Source: Flavobacterium sp. CF108 (lineage in GTDB: Bacteria; Bacteroidota; Bacteroidia; Flavobacteriales; Flavobacteriaceae). From it: DNA of 64,000 bases. This document shows positions 7,369 to 15,420 of this stretch, piece after piece (positions within the stretch are counted from its first letter, which is position 1; each line of letters starts with the position of its first letter). The translations under genes and the position numbers were made by a program. The stretch is from assembly GCF_900129795.1 (NCBI RefSeq), contig NZ_FQWW01000006.1, positions 186,001 to 250,000 of the forward strand, given 5' to 3'. The notes under the pieces were generated by a model that saw nothing but the letters and a program-made list of their open reading frames with translations, did no database searches and was not told the DNA's origin.

Positions 7369-8472
7369 ATGGAAGATTACTTAAATTCAATTGAGCAAAA
7401 AATAAATTTATTAAAATGGGAAGATGAATCCGCCGAAAGCAGGATTGAGTTTCTTAGGGTATCTGCCAATGGTAAAAAGATAAAAAATATAAAAGAAGAT
7501 TTATTTTTTAAAAACTATTCCATACAAAAAAGGCTTACCATAAATGAAATTAATAATTTTTCAACATTATACAACGCAGGAAAAATTAAGATTTATGGCG
7601 AAGAAAATTTAATTTTAAATGGCCCGGCTTTTTATGCCTCATTCCATATGGGACCGTACATGACTATTCCAATTCTATTGGCCTTGAAAAAAATTACTTT
7701 TTCTGTGGTGATGGATGATTATTCGTTTCAGAGAAAAGTGCAGTATGAGAATCCTGATATTAATCCTGCAACATCCGGAATTGATTTAAATTTAAAAATC
7801 AACCCTGATTTTTTAAATGCAGAAGATACCAGATCAATCTTTAAAATGATAAAAAATATTAAAGAAAATAAAAGTCTTTTTTCTTATCTGGATGGAAACA
7901 CAACGACTGTTAATGATCAAAAACACTCCTTAAAGGTCAAATTCATGAATCATGAAATGAGTGCTCAAAAGGGTATTCCTTATTTATGTCATTTATTAAA
8001 AATCCCCTTAATTCCTATTTTTTCTTATAGAGAAGATGGTCTTATTAAAGTTATTATTAAAAAGGCTATTTATCCAGCAGGAGATAAAGATGCATTTTGT
8101 GAAGAATCTTTAAGTCAATGCTGGAGTATGTTTGGAGATATTCTTACTGAATTTACAGAGCAATATGAGTTTTTAAATAAAAATATTTTTATTTCAAACG
8201 ATGCTGATATTAAAGCAAATGCATTAGAATTTAAAGAGGCTGATTATGGTTACAAATTTAATTCTCAATGGTATAACTTTTATATAAATGAATCTGATTA
8301 CTTTTTGTTTAACAGCGTTTCGATGAATTCATTAAAAATTAATAAAGGGCTGTATTTTTTCTTGCAAAAAGTGAATAGTAAAAATTTAAAGCTTACTAAA
8401 ATCGAACTAATCGAATTTATTCCAGACAAGAATTTTGTAGAGTCATTAATTCAAAATCAGATTTTAATTTAA
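7369..8472 (+). CDS. HtrB/LpxL-like acyltransferase homologue in a RiPP locus
   Basis: A 367-residue protein. The central region (about residues 88-240) resembles lysophospholipid acyltransferases of the LpxL/HtrB kind: YASFHMGPYMTIPILL around H93 matches the catalytic His block (HFGNWE in LpxL), LDGNTTTVND matches the later donor/acceptor motif, and GIPYLCHLLKIPLIPIF matches the conserved 'A-x-x-x-x-x-P-v-x-P' segment. The acidic residue normally found four or five positions after the His is not obvious. There is no clear N-terminal membrane anchor, unlike lipid A acyltransferases. Its place between a RiPP precursor and an M50 protease suggests it acts on the peptide (for example N-acylation) rather than on lipid A. 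Function is inferred from context. Confidence 0.6.
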   Translation: MEDYLNSIEQKINLLKWEDESAESRIEFLRVSANGKKIKNIKEDLFFKNYSIQKRLTINEINNFSTLYNAGKIKIYGEENLILNGPAFYASFHMGPYMTIPILLALKKITFSVVMDDYSFQRKVQYENPDINPATSGIDLNLKINPDFLNAEDTRSIFKMIKNIKENKSLFSYLDGNTTTVNDQKHSLKVKFMNHEMSAQKGIPYLCHLLKIPLIPIFSYREDGLIKVIIKKAIYPAGDKDAFCEESLSQCWSMFGDILTEFTEQYEFLNKNIFISNDADIKANALEFKEADYGYKFNSQWYNFYINESDYFLFNSVSMNSLKINKGLYFFLQKVNSKNLKLTKIELIEFIPDKNFVESLIQNQILI

Positions 8473-8501
8473 AAAAGGCTATTCAACATAAAAGCAATAA
8501 A

Positions 8502-9641
8502 TTGATACACAATAATAAAATACATGAAATACAATTATTAAAAAACAATGAAAGTTATTTAATATTATATCAGGAAAATTATTTTTCAATTAGCCGGTTA
8601 TTTTATGAATTATTGCAAGAGCTTAAAAACAATAATCATCAAAAAGAAAAATTTATTGAAACCTATAAAATAAGCTCAGCAGATTATGATGAACTTTCGG
8701 GTATTGCTTCAAGTAAGCTGGACTTTATTGTGAACAAAAAAAAGAGCAATAAAAGTTACATTAAACTATCTGTAAATATATTATCAGAAAAAAAAGTTAT
8801 AAATATATCTCAATATTTGTCTTTTTTTTTTCAAAAACACATTTTCAATGTACTGTTCATAATTGTTGTTTTAGCGGCAATAATTACCCAATTTATTCTA
8901 AATTTTAAATATCGAAATCACTCTTTGTTCGATATGTCATGGCCGGATTATATTTTTGTTTATTTTGCTTTACTGGCCGTTATGATTTTTCACGAGCTTG
9001 GACATTCTGCGGCAAGTAAATATTTTAAAGTTGAGCCTAAAGAAATTGGTTTTGGTTTTTATATAATATTTCCGGTTTTATATTCAAATGTAACCCGAAT
9101 CTGGCGGTTAAATAAAAATGAAAAGGTTATTGTTAACCTGGGAGGGATTTATTTTCAAGGTCTTATCAATTGTTGTTTTTTGCTCTTTTTGGTATATAAT
9201 AAAAATTTTAATTTATTTACTTACCTGATGCTTATTATAATAAAAACAAATCTTTTTGTAATGGTTTATTCCTTAATTCCATTTATAAGAAATGATGGTT
9301 ATTGGATAGTCTCTGATTATTTTAATATTATTGGCTTAAATAAAAAATCCTATACTTATATTTTTGACCTGATTAAAAGAAAAGCGAAACTGCAATATTT
9401 TTTATTAGCTTTTAGTATTGGTCAGTATGTATTTGTTTTCTTTTTATGTCGTTATTTTTTGCTTACAATACCTACTACAATATCCAGATTTATACTTTAT
9501 ACATTAAATAATGGCTTCTGGAATCTGATTTCTACAAATATTGAACTCTTGTTTAAAGGCTTGTTTTCGATACTTATTTTAATTATTGGCCTAATTTCAT
9601 TTTACAAATTCTTAAAACTTCTTTTTGTAAAAGGACAATAA
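8502..9641 (+). CDS. M50-family intramembrane metalloprotease with N-terminal PqqD-like region
   Basis: A 379-residue protein starting at TTG (8502); no in-frame ATG fits the N-terminus as well. The zinc motif H164-ELG-H168 lies in a hydrophobic helix, and N264-D265-G (NDGYWIVSDYF) supplies the third ligand typical of M50 proteases. Several membrane segments are visible (about 112-132, 150-172, 215-232, 236-260, 298-320, 350-372). Residues 1-85 resemble the small peptide-binding (PqqD/RRE-like) region fused to RiPP M50 proteins. In RiPP loci such proteins process or help export the modified peptide. It follows the acyltransferase-like gene by about 30 bp and ends the operon at a terminator (9663-9688). 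Confidence 0.8.
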   Translation: MIHNNKIHEIQLLKNNESYLILYQENYFSISRLFYELLQELKNNNHQKEKFIETYKISSADYDELSGIASSKLDFIVNKKKSNKSYIKLSVNILSEKKVINISQYLSFFFQKHIFNVLFIIVVLAAIITQFILNFKYRNHSLFDMSWPDYIFVYFALLAVMIFHELGHSAASKYFKVEPKEIGFGFYIIFPVLYSNVTRIWRLNKNEKVIVNLGGIYFQGLINCCFLLFLVYNKNFNLFTYLMLIIIKTNLFVMVYSLIPFIRNDGYWIVSDYFNIIGLNKKSYTYIFDLIKRKAKLQYFLLAFSIGQYVFVFFLCRYFLLTIPTTISRFILYTLNNGFWNLISTNIELLFKGLFSILILIIGLISFYKFLKLLFVKGQ

Positions 9642-9662
9642 AATCCTCTTAAAATTTTAGAT

Positions 9663-9688
9663 AAGCGGCATAATTGACGCTGCTTTTT
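9663..9688 (+). terminator. Intrinsic terminator of the radical SAM RiPP operon
   Basis: AGCGGC (9664-9669) pairs with GCTGCT (9679-9684) with one G-U wobble and a 9-nt loop, followed immediately by TTTT. It lies 22 bp after the M50 stop codon. Confidence 0.65.
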
Positions 9689-10017
9689 ATTATTCAAATA
9701 AGGACATAAGAAATGTTTTAGTTTGAAAAAGGTTTAGATAGAATTTTATCTAAATATTTAAAGTGAATTCTTACAAGTAAAATGACTTATAAAATTTAAA
9801 ATTTATCAAGATCAGGCATAATAAAATTATGTTCTGTTTGTGATTTGAAATTTACAGATTTTCAAAAAATAAAAAGGCTATTTGCAAAAAAACTACCCGT
9901 TTTTTATAGTCATATTTTAATAAAATCTCATTTTTATTTGACAGATCTGCATGGTAATTTTAATTTAATATTGTATTTAAGTGATTGATAATAAGTTGTT
10001 TAATTGTGTATTTGTTT

Positions 10018-10054
10018 GAGATTTATAAATACCGACTCGATATTTATAAATCTC
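10018..10054. promoter_or_regulatory. 37-bp palindromic operator upstream of the lipopeptide operon
   Basis: Arms of 18 bp (10018-10035 and 10037-10054) match with one mismatch around a central base at 10036. Like the site at 5447-5477 it contains two ATTTATAAAT boxes (10021-10030 and 10042-10051) spaced 21 bp apart around an A(T/C)CGA-N-TCGAT centre. The centre is 30 bp upstream of the -33 TTTG and the proximal box is 43.5 bp upstream of the -7 element, the same as in the RiPP-B promoter. Confidence 0.65.
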
Positions 10055-10065
10055 GACGAGCTTCA

Positions 10066-10097
10066 TTTGTATTGAAGGGCGTATTCGTCTAGTTTTG
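10066..10097 (+). promoter_or_regulatory. Promoter of the lipopeptide operon (TTTG-N20-TAGTTTTG)
   Basis: TTTG at 10066-10069, a 20-nt spacer, and TAGTTTTG at 10090-10097, a full match to the Bacteroidota consensus. The palindrome centre would be near -67 relative to a start at about 10104, a usual place for an activator that contacts RNA polymerase from upstream. Confidence 0.65.
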
Positions 10098-10261
10098 GTT
10101 TCGGAAAGTTGAGAATTAGAGATTAATTACAAAAAATACTTACACTGTTTATTTCTCATCGGCCGAAATTTATATTCCAAAAAAATAGATTTTTTGATTT
10201 TACTAGTATAAGATTAAAAATAAAAAACGAAGGATTTTTTAAGTAAACGATTTTAAATATT

Positions 10262-11248
10262 ATGATAAATAACATTTTAAATAAGGTAGGCAATACACCA
10301 TTAATATCCATTCCGATGGATGAGAATCCAAACCTAAACATTTTTGCCAAATTAGAATTTTACAACCCAACCGGAAGTGTAAAAGACAGAGCGGCATGCT
10401 ATATTATAAGCCGTTTGTTAAACGAAGGTATAATTAATAAAGATACTACACTTATTGAATCTTCGTCGGGAAATTTTGGAGTTGCACTTTCGGCATATGC
10501 AAAGCTCAATGGTTTAAAATTTATCTGTGTAATAGACAAGACAACTTTGCCTGTTAACGAAATGCTAATCCGTCAGCAAGGTGCTGAAGTTATCTGTATA
10601 ACACAACCGGATGAGCATGGAGGGTATTTAATGAACAGGCTTAAAAAGATCAAAGAAATATTAAGTACTACAGATAATATTTACTGGATTAATCAATACG
10701 GAAATCCATTAAATGCCCAGGCTTATTATAATTCTTTAGGAAAAGAAATTTGTTTTGAAGCGCCAAGACAGAAACTGGATTACTTATTTATGGGAATAAG
10801 TTCTGGAGGAACAATTACCGGGGTATCAAGAAAGGTTAAAGAAATGTACCCAAATGTAAAAATTATAGCCGTAGATGTTTATGGGTCAATAATATTTGGA
10901 GGTAAAGCACGCAAAAGATTTATACCAGGTATAGGTTCCAGCATGAGACCAGATATATTAAACGATGCAAAAATAGATGACGTGGTTTATGTAAACGAAG
11001 AAGAAACTATAAGTTCCTGCAGAGAATTATTAGAATTACATAATCTGTATGCGGGAGGATCTTCTGGTTCTGTATATGCTGCAATTAAAAAGTATTTCAT
11101 TGAAAACCAGGTAGATACTCAGGTTAATATAATGTGTGTATTTGCTGATAGAGGCGAGAGATATATCACCACAATTTATGATGATGACTGGTGTGACAGA
11201 ATTAGAAAATACAATTTAAGTGCTTCTTTAGAAGCAGTGGCCCAATAA
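10262..11248 (+). CDS. sbnA: SbnA-like N-(2-amino-2-carboxyethyl)-L-glutamate synthase (diaminopropionate pathway)
   Basis: A 328-residue PLP enzyme of the cysteine synthase fold. GNTPLISIP and NPTGSVKDR with the PLP lysine at K41 are conserved, SSSGNFGVALSAYAK forms the substrate-binding Asn loop, and GISSGGTITGVSRK the phosphate-binding loop. In the SbnA/SbnB pathway this step joins O-phospho-L-serine and L-glutamate to N-(2-amino-2-carboxyethyl)-glutamate. The next gene is the SbnB-type dehydrogenase, 28 bp downstream, which fixes the assignment over an ordinary O-acetylserine sulfhydrylase. It is the first gene of the lipopeptide operon, so the diaminopropionate is presumably a monomer for the NRPS. 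Confidence 0.88.
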   Translation: MINNILNKVGNTPLISIPMDENPNLNIFAKLEFYNPTGSVKDRAACYIISRLLNEGIINKDTTLIESSSGNFGVALSAYAKLNGLKFICVIDKTTLPVNEMLIRQQGAEVICITQPDEHGGYLMNRLKKIKEILSTTDNIYWINQYGNPLNAQAYYNSLGKEICFEAPRQKLDYLFMGISSGGTITGVSRKVKEMYPNVKIIAVDVYGSIIFGGKARKRFIPGIGSSMRPDILNDAKIDDVVYVNEEETISSCRELLELHNLYAGGSSGSVYAAIKKYFIENQVDTQVNIMCVFADRGERYITTIYDDDWCDRIRKYNLSASLEAVAQ

Positions 11249-11276
11249 AATAATAATTAATGTTAAGTGTTTTAAA

Positions 11277-12263
11277 ATGATATATTTAAGCGATAATGAT
11301 GTAAAACTTATTGATCTTAACTGGGAGCAAAATGTTGATGTTATAGCAGCAGCAACCCAATGTATAAAATCAAAAGACATAGCTCAGCCAATAAAGCCAT
11401 ATTTAAGATATGGAAATCTTCAAAATAGAATTATTGCAATGCCGGCTTTTATTGGCGGCGATATAAACAGATCTGGTATCAAGTGGATTGCTAGTTTCCC
11501 TAATAACATTAAAAAAAATATGCCCCGTGCACATGGTGTTATAATTTTAAATGAAGCAGAAACCGGACAGCCCGTATGTGTAATAAATAGTGGTTCAATA
11601 TCAGCAATCAGAACAGCTTCGGTAAGTGGTTTGATTGTTCGAAAATACATGGAATTAAAAAAACTTAAAAATGTAAAAGTGGGCATTATAGGTTTTGGAC
11701 CAATAGGCCAGTATCACTTAAACATGTGCAGTCAATTGCTTGGAAATACTATAGACGAAGTATTGCTGTATGATTTAAACGGTGTTTCAAACCAAAATAT
11801 TCCTGATGCAATAAGAAATAAGGTAAATGTTGTAAATAGTTGGGAAGAAGCATATTTAGATGCAGATATCTTTATTACATGTACAGTATCAAAAGTGCCT
11901 TATATAAACTTAAAACCAAAATTAGGTTCTCTTCATTTAAATGTTTCTCTAAGAGATTATAAAACAGATGTTTTCCCTTGGTTCGAAAAAGGAATGATAG
12001 TGGATGACTGGGAAGAAGTCTGTAGAGAAAATACAGATGTTGAAAATTTCAATAAAGTCAACGGACTGCAGGAAAATGGAGTTAAGCTTATTCAGGATGT
12101 TTTGAATGATTTTCTGCCAAGTTTAAATAAAGACCAGCCTGTTATGTTCAATCCAATGGGTATGGCAGTCTTTGATATTGCAATTGCAAACCATTATTTA
12201 GAATTAGCGAAGAAAAATAATGTTGGCGTTTTTCTAGACGACAGCGTACCGCAATTAAATTAA
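11277..12263 (+). CDS. sbnB: SbnB-like N-(2-amino-2-carboxyethyl)-L-glutamate dehydrogenase
   Basis: A 328-residue member of the ornithine cyclodeaminase / mu-crystallin family. The Rossmann nucleotide-binding segment VGIIGFGPIGQYHLNMC lies near residues 138-154. SGSISAIRTASVSGLIVRKY and NVSLRDYKTDVFPWF match SbnB-type enzymes. SbnB oxidatively cleaves N-(2-amino-2-carboxyethyl)-glutamate with NAD+ to give L-2,3-diaminopropionate and 2-oxoglutarate. The pairing with the SbnA-like gene immediately upstream supports this role rather than ornithine cyclodeamination. Adjacent spacing on both sides suggests one transcript. Confidence 0.86.
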   Translation: MIYLSDNDVKLIDLNWEQNVDVIAAATQCIKSKDIAQPIKPYLRYGNLQNRIIAMPAFIGGDINRSGIKWIASFPNNIKKNMPRAHGVIILNEAETGQPVCVINSGSISAIRTASVSGLIVRKYMELKKLKNVKVGIIGFGPIGQYHLNMCSQLLGNTIDEVLLYDLNGVSNQNIPDAIRNKVNVVNSWEEAYLDADIFITCTVSKVPYINLKPKLGSLHLNVSLRDYKTDVFPWFEKGMIVDDWEEVCRENTDVENFNKVNGLQENGVKLIQDVLNDFLPSLNKDQPVMFNPMGMAVFDIAIANHYLELAKKNNVGVFLDDSVPQLN

Positions 12264-12318
12264 AATAAGGCAATTTTTTATAAAAACAATTGAATTTAAA
12301 CATCATAATTTTTAAACT

Positions 12319-13311
12319 ATGGAGACTTCTATTAGACCAAAATCCAATCAAGAATTTCAATTTGGTGAAGGAATTATTATAAAAACAGTTTCAAAAGACA
12401 ATCCTTTTACAATAATCTCTGACAGAGAAAGAGATACTTTAGAATGGGCCGAAAAGCATAAAGACGAGATAAATAATCTGCTTCTGGAACACGGAGCAAT
12501 ACTTTTAAGGGGATTTAAAATTGATAGCCCAAAAAATTTTAATGAATTATTTTCAACTATTTCCGGTCAGGCAATAGAATATAAAAATAGAACATCGCCA
12601 AGAGATCAGGTATATAGTAATGTTTATACCTCTACAAGTCATCCAAAGAGCGAAACTATTCATATGCATACTGAAAATTCATATTCAAATATTTATAATC
12701 GAATAATTGCATTTTATTGTTTATTACCGGCACAAATAGGTGGAGAAACACCAATTGCAGATGAAAGAAAACTTTTAGCCAGTTTAAAAAAAGAAACAGT
12801 AGAAGAGTTTAAGAAAAAAGGTATCCAGTATGTTAGAAATACTATTCCTGGAATAGGATTAAGCTGGCAGACTATTTATCAAACAGAGGATAAAGAGGAG
12901 GTAGCTAAGATTCTTAAAAACAACGGGCATGATTTTACTTGGGTAAATAGTGATCACTTAAGAATTAAATGGACTCTTCCTGCTTTTCAGGATCACCCTG
13001 TTACCGGTGAGGAAATGTGGTTTAACCATATGTTTTTTGGACATAAAGAACTCTATGATCCATCTGTCTTAGAATATTTTGACGAAGAAGATTTACCATT
13101 TGCTACCTATTATGGCGATGGCAGTGAAATAGGGGCAGAAGTAATAGAGGAATTCAAAAACTTTTATAAAGAACACTCCATAGTTTACACCTGGGAAAAA
13201 GATGATTTTCTGCTGCTGGATAATTTAATGTTTTCTCATGGCAGAAAACCATTCAAAGGTGATCGTACTATTTTAACAGCTATGGGGCAGCCGCAGGATA
13301 TGAAACTATAG
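12319..13311 (+). CDS. TauD/TfdA-family Fe(II)/2-oxoglutarate dioxygenase, AsnO/SyrP-like hydroxylase
   Basis: A 330-residue protein. The metal triad is H117-T-E119 (HMHTENSYSN) and H307 (FSHGRKPFKGDR), with R316 as the likely 2-oxoglutarate anchor. The use of HxE in place of HxD is the feature of amino acid beta-hydroxylases of NRPS pathways such as AsnO and SyrP. The family hydroxylates free or carrier-bound Asn/Asp-type residues at the beta carbon. Two downstream adenylation domains have Asn-like pockets, so beta-hydroxy-asparagine is the simplest prediction, with diaminopropionate or Thr-like positions as alternatives. It lies between the diaminopropionate genes and the exporter. Confidence 0.8.
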   Translation: METSIRPKSNQEFQFGEGIIIKTVSKDNPFTIISDRERDTLEWAEKHKDEINNLLLEHGAILLRGFKIDSPKNFNELFSTISGQAIEYKNRTSPRDQVYSNVYTSTSHPKSETIHMHTENSYSNIYNRIIAFYCLLPAQIGGETPIADERKLLASLKKETVEEFKKKGIQYVRNTIPGIGLSWQTIYQTEDKEEVAKILKNNGHDFTWVNSDHLRIKWTLPAFQDHPVTGEEMWFNHMFFGHKELYDPSVLEYFDEEDLPFATYYGDGSEIGAEVIEEFKNFYKEHSIVYTWEKDDFLLLDNLMFSHGRKPFKGDRTILTAMGQPQDMKL

Positions 13312-13346
13312 TATCAAAATAATTATTGAAAAGTGAATCTTATTAA

Positions 13347-13374
13347 AACAAGTATGCAGTCATCTTGTTCTTTT
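13347..13374 (+). terminator. Terminator-like hairpin after the dioxygenase
   Basis: AACAAG-(T)-ATG (13347-13356) pairs with CAT-CTTGTT (13361-13369) with one bulged T and loop CAGT, followed by CTTTT. It may reduce transcription into the exporter and NRPS genes or end the first section of the operon. I found no clear promoter between it and 13454. Confidence 0.4.
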
Positions 13375-13453
13375 AATTTATTCTTTCCTAAAAAAAGCAT
13401 TCGTAAAACTTTAATTAATAAACAATTAAATCTTAGGTAAAATATAGAATAAT

Positions 13454-15400
13454 ATGGAAAATATAATATACAAATTGTATTTAATTAATGGCATTATTGC
13501 TCTTTTAGGGTTGGTGTTTTTTGGATTGGTAATCTTTCAAAAAATAAATAAAAAGAGAGAAGTAGATTTTTCATATAAAAAAGTTTACAGTTATTTCAAG
13601 GGCTTTCTAGTGCTTTTACCAGTTCTGGTCGCGCTTTACTATATACCAATTGCTCTTTATGATAAAGATTTTTGGTTAGACAGCAAATACCAATATGTAG
13701 AGGCACAAAATGCAGTACTGTTTTTGGGTATTATTATTTTAGGTTTTTACGCTTTAGTAAGAATTTCAACTTTTTTTCCTCATAAAAACGAATACTACGA
13801 TATTGGTTCGCAATTGTTGTTGTTAAGTTTATTTCCGGGAATTGCAAGTGCTATAAATGTTATGATTATCAGCAAGTTTGTTACTGATGATATAGAAGCC
13901 AAATACCTTTTGTTCTTCTTTGCCGTAACCACCTTTATTTATATTGTCACTGTTAGGTTAAGTAAAAGAAAAACAGCAAGCCTTGGGATTTTAATAGCTC
14001 ATAAGTTTAATATAATTATAGCTAACAAAATTTTTAAAATCCCATATAGAAAATATGAAAAACTTGCCAAAGGAAAAATCTATACAATCCTGAATGATGA
14101 TATTAATGCCATTTTTGGGTTTTCGCAAAATGTAGTTAATATTTACACCACTTTTATCACTACCGTGATGGTTTTGGTATATATGTTTACTCTAAACATA
14201 ATTAGTTCACTAATGCTTATTGGCGTAACTGTAATAATACTTGGACTTTTATTTTTAATGTCAGGCAGACTTAAAAGAACAGGACACAAAGCAAGATCAA
14301 AAAGAGAAAACTATACAAGTTTACTATCTGGATTGCTTAACGGATTCAAGGAGCTGGTTTTGCATAAAGTAAAAAGAGACAGATTTCAATCAGATCTAAA
14401 AGTAGTAAGTAAAGATTATTACGATGCCAGTCAGGAAAATATTAATGCAGGAATTGATGCTGCTTTATTTTCAGAGCTTTCTTTTACCATCGCAGTAGGA
14501 GTTTCATGTTTAGTTTTTCCGGTAATTTTTGATTTTAATAAAGAACTTGTTACAGCTTATGTAATTGCGGTTCTGTACTTATGGGGGCCTGTTGGGGCTT
14601 TAATAAGCGGAGTTCCACAAATAATAAATGTACAGGTTTCATGGAAAAGGATTAATGATTTCCTTGAAAATGCAGATGTCGATGAAGTATCATACAGAGA
14701 TATTACTGAAGAAGTAGAAATAGTAAAAGTTGAAAAAATAAGTGTTAACGAAGTTTATTTCAAGTATCAGGGTGAAAATGATAAACAAGACATTACCTAC
14801 GGAATTGGACCAATAAACTTTGAAGCAGATCGTGGCGAATTAGTTTTCATAATTGGCGGAAACGGAAGCGGTAAAACAACTTTTCTAAAATTACTTATCG
14901 GCCTTTATGAGCCAGAGTCAGGAGAAATTCTGATTAATGGAAAAGTGGTTACTTCAAAAGAATTAAGTGAGTGTTTTTCAGTTATTTATAGTGATTTTTA
15001 TTTGTTTAAAAAGATATATGATATAAAAGAAAACCGCTTAGATCAGGTATACGAATGGCTGGATGTGCTTCAGTTATCTGATAAAGTTAAAATTGAAGAC
15101 GGCGTTTTCAGCACTATAGATCTATCTAAAGGACAATGTAAGCGTTTGGCCATTTTAAAATCATATTTAGAAGACAGATCTGTTTATTTCTTTGATGAGG
15201 TTGCTGCTGATTTGGATCCGGAATTTAGAGATTTCTTTTACAATGACTTATTAACAAAAATGAGAAATGAAGGAAAGATATTGATCATAATTACCCACGA
15301 CGATAAATATTTTGACATAGCCGATAATATCTATAAAATGGAAATGGGCAAAATTGTACATCTCAATAAAGAAGCTTTTAAACTATCAGAACACATTTAA
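13454..15400 (+). CDS. Cyclic-peptide export ABC transporter (SyrD/PvdE-like, fused membrane and ATPase domains)
   Basis: A 648-residue half-transporter. Several transmembrane helices lie in residues 5-400, including an N-terminal extension of about three helices relative to the usual 550-residue family members. The ATPase domain starts near residue 435, with Walker A GGNGSGKTT near 467-475, signature LSKGQCKRL near 557 and Walker B VYFFDEVAADLD near 575-586. The family exports cyclic (lipo)peptides such as syringopeptin or pyoverdine precursors to the periplasm. Its place in front of the assembly-line genes fits export of the product and supports a cyclic peptide, though the cyclising domain is not in the window. 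Confidence 0.85.
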   Translation: MENIIYKLYLINGIIALLGLVFFGLVIFQKINKKREVDFSYKKVYSYFKGFLVLLPVLVALYYIPIALYDKDFWLDSKYQYVEAQNAVLFLGIIILGFYALVRISTFFPHKNEYYDIGSQLLLLSLFPGIASAINVMIISKFVTDDIEAKYLLFFFAVTTFIYIVTVRLSKRKTASLGILIAHKFNIIIANKIFKIPYRKYEKLAKGKIYTILNDDINAIFGFSQNVVNIYTTFITTVMVLVYMFTLNIISSLMLIGVTVIILGLLFLMSGRLKRTGHKARSKRENYTSLLSGLLNGFKELVLHKVKRDRFQSDLKVVSKDYYDASQENINAGIDAALFSELSFTIAVGVSCLVFPVIFDFNKELVTAYVIAVLYLWGPVGALISGVPQIINVQVSWKRINDFLENADVDEVSYRDITEEVEIVKVEKISVNEVYFKYQGENDKQDITYGIGPINFEADRGELVFIIGGNGSGKTTFLKLLIGLYEPESGEILINGKVVTSKELSECFSVIYSDFYLFKKIYDIKENRLDQVYEWLDVLQLSDKVKIEDGVFSTIDLSKGQCKRLAILKSYLEDRSVYFFDEVAADLDPEFRDFFYNDLLTKMRNEGKILIIITHDDKYFDIADNIYKMEMGKIVHLNKEAFKLSEHI

Positions 15401-15420
15401 ATTACTAAAATATATTAAAC

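Larger units (their letters stand above)
9689..10261. other. Intergenic region between the RiPP and lipopeptide operons
   Basis: About 570 bp with no convincing coding frame on either strand. From 9689 to 10017 I see only AT-rich sequence without clear structure. The right part holds the 37-bp palindrome (10018-10054) and a consensus promoter (10066-10097). The remaining stretch to 10261 is the predicted 5' leader of the lipopeptide operon, about 157 nt, with no obvious stem-loop. Confidence 0.6.

Noticed and set aside
7369..8472. Housekeeping lipid A acyltransferase
   Set aside because: It has LpxL/HtrB-like blocks but no N-terminal membrane anchor, a changed motif after the catalytic His, and sits inside a RiPP operon; a pathway role is more likely, though not proven.
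5447..10054. The two long palindromes as transcription terminators or a mobile MITE/REP-type repeat
   Set aside because: Neither is followed by a T-run, both lie upstream of promoter motifs at identical spacing, sequence beyond the palindromes differs, and there is no target-site duplication. A third single box in the same phase supports an operator.
10156..10350. 64-codon minus-strand frame across the sbnA start
   Set aside because: It overlaps the start of a well-supported gene and its operon leader and has no recognisable feature.
10262..11248. Ordinary cysteine synthase
   Set aside because: The fold is the same, but the adjacent SbnB-type dehydrogenase and the lipopeptide operon context fit the diaminopropionate pathway better.
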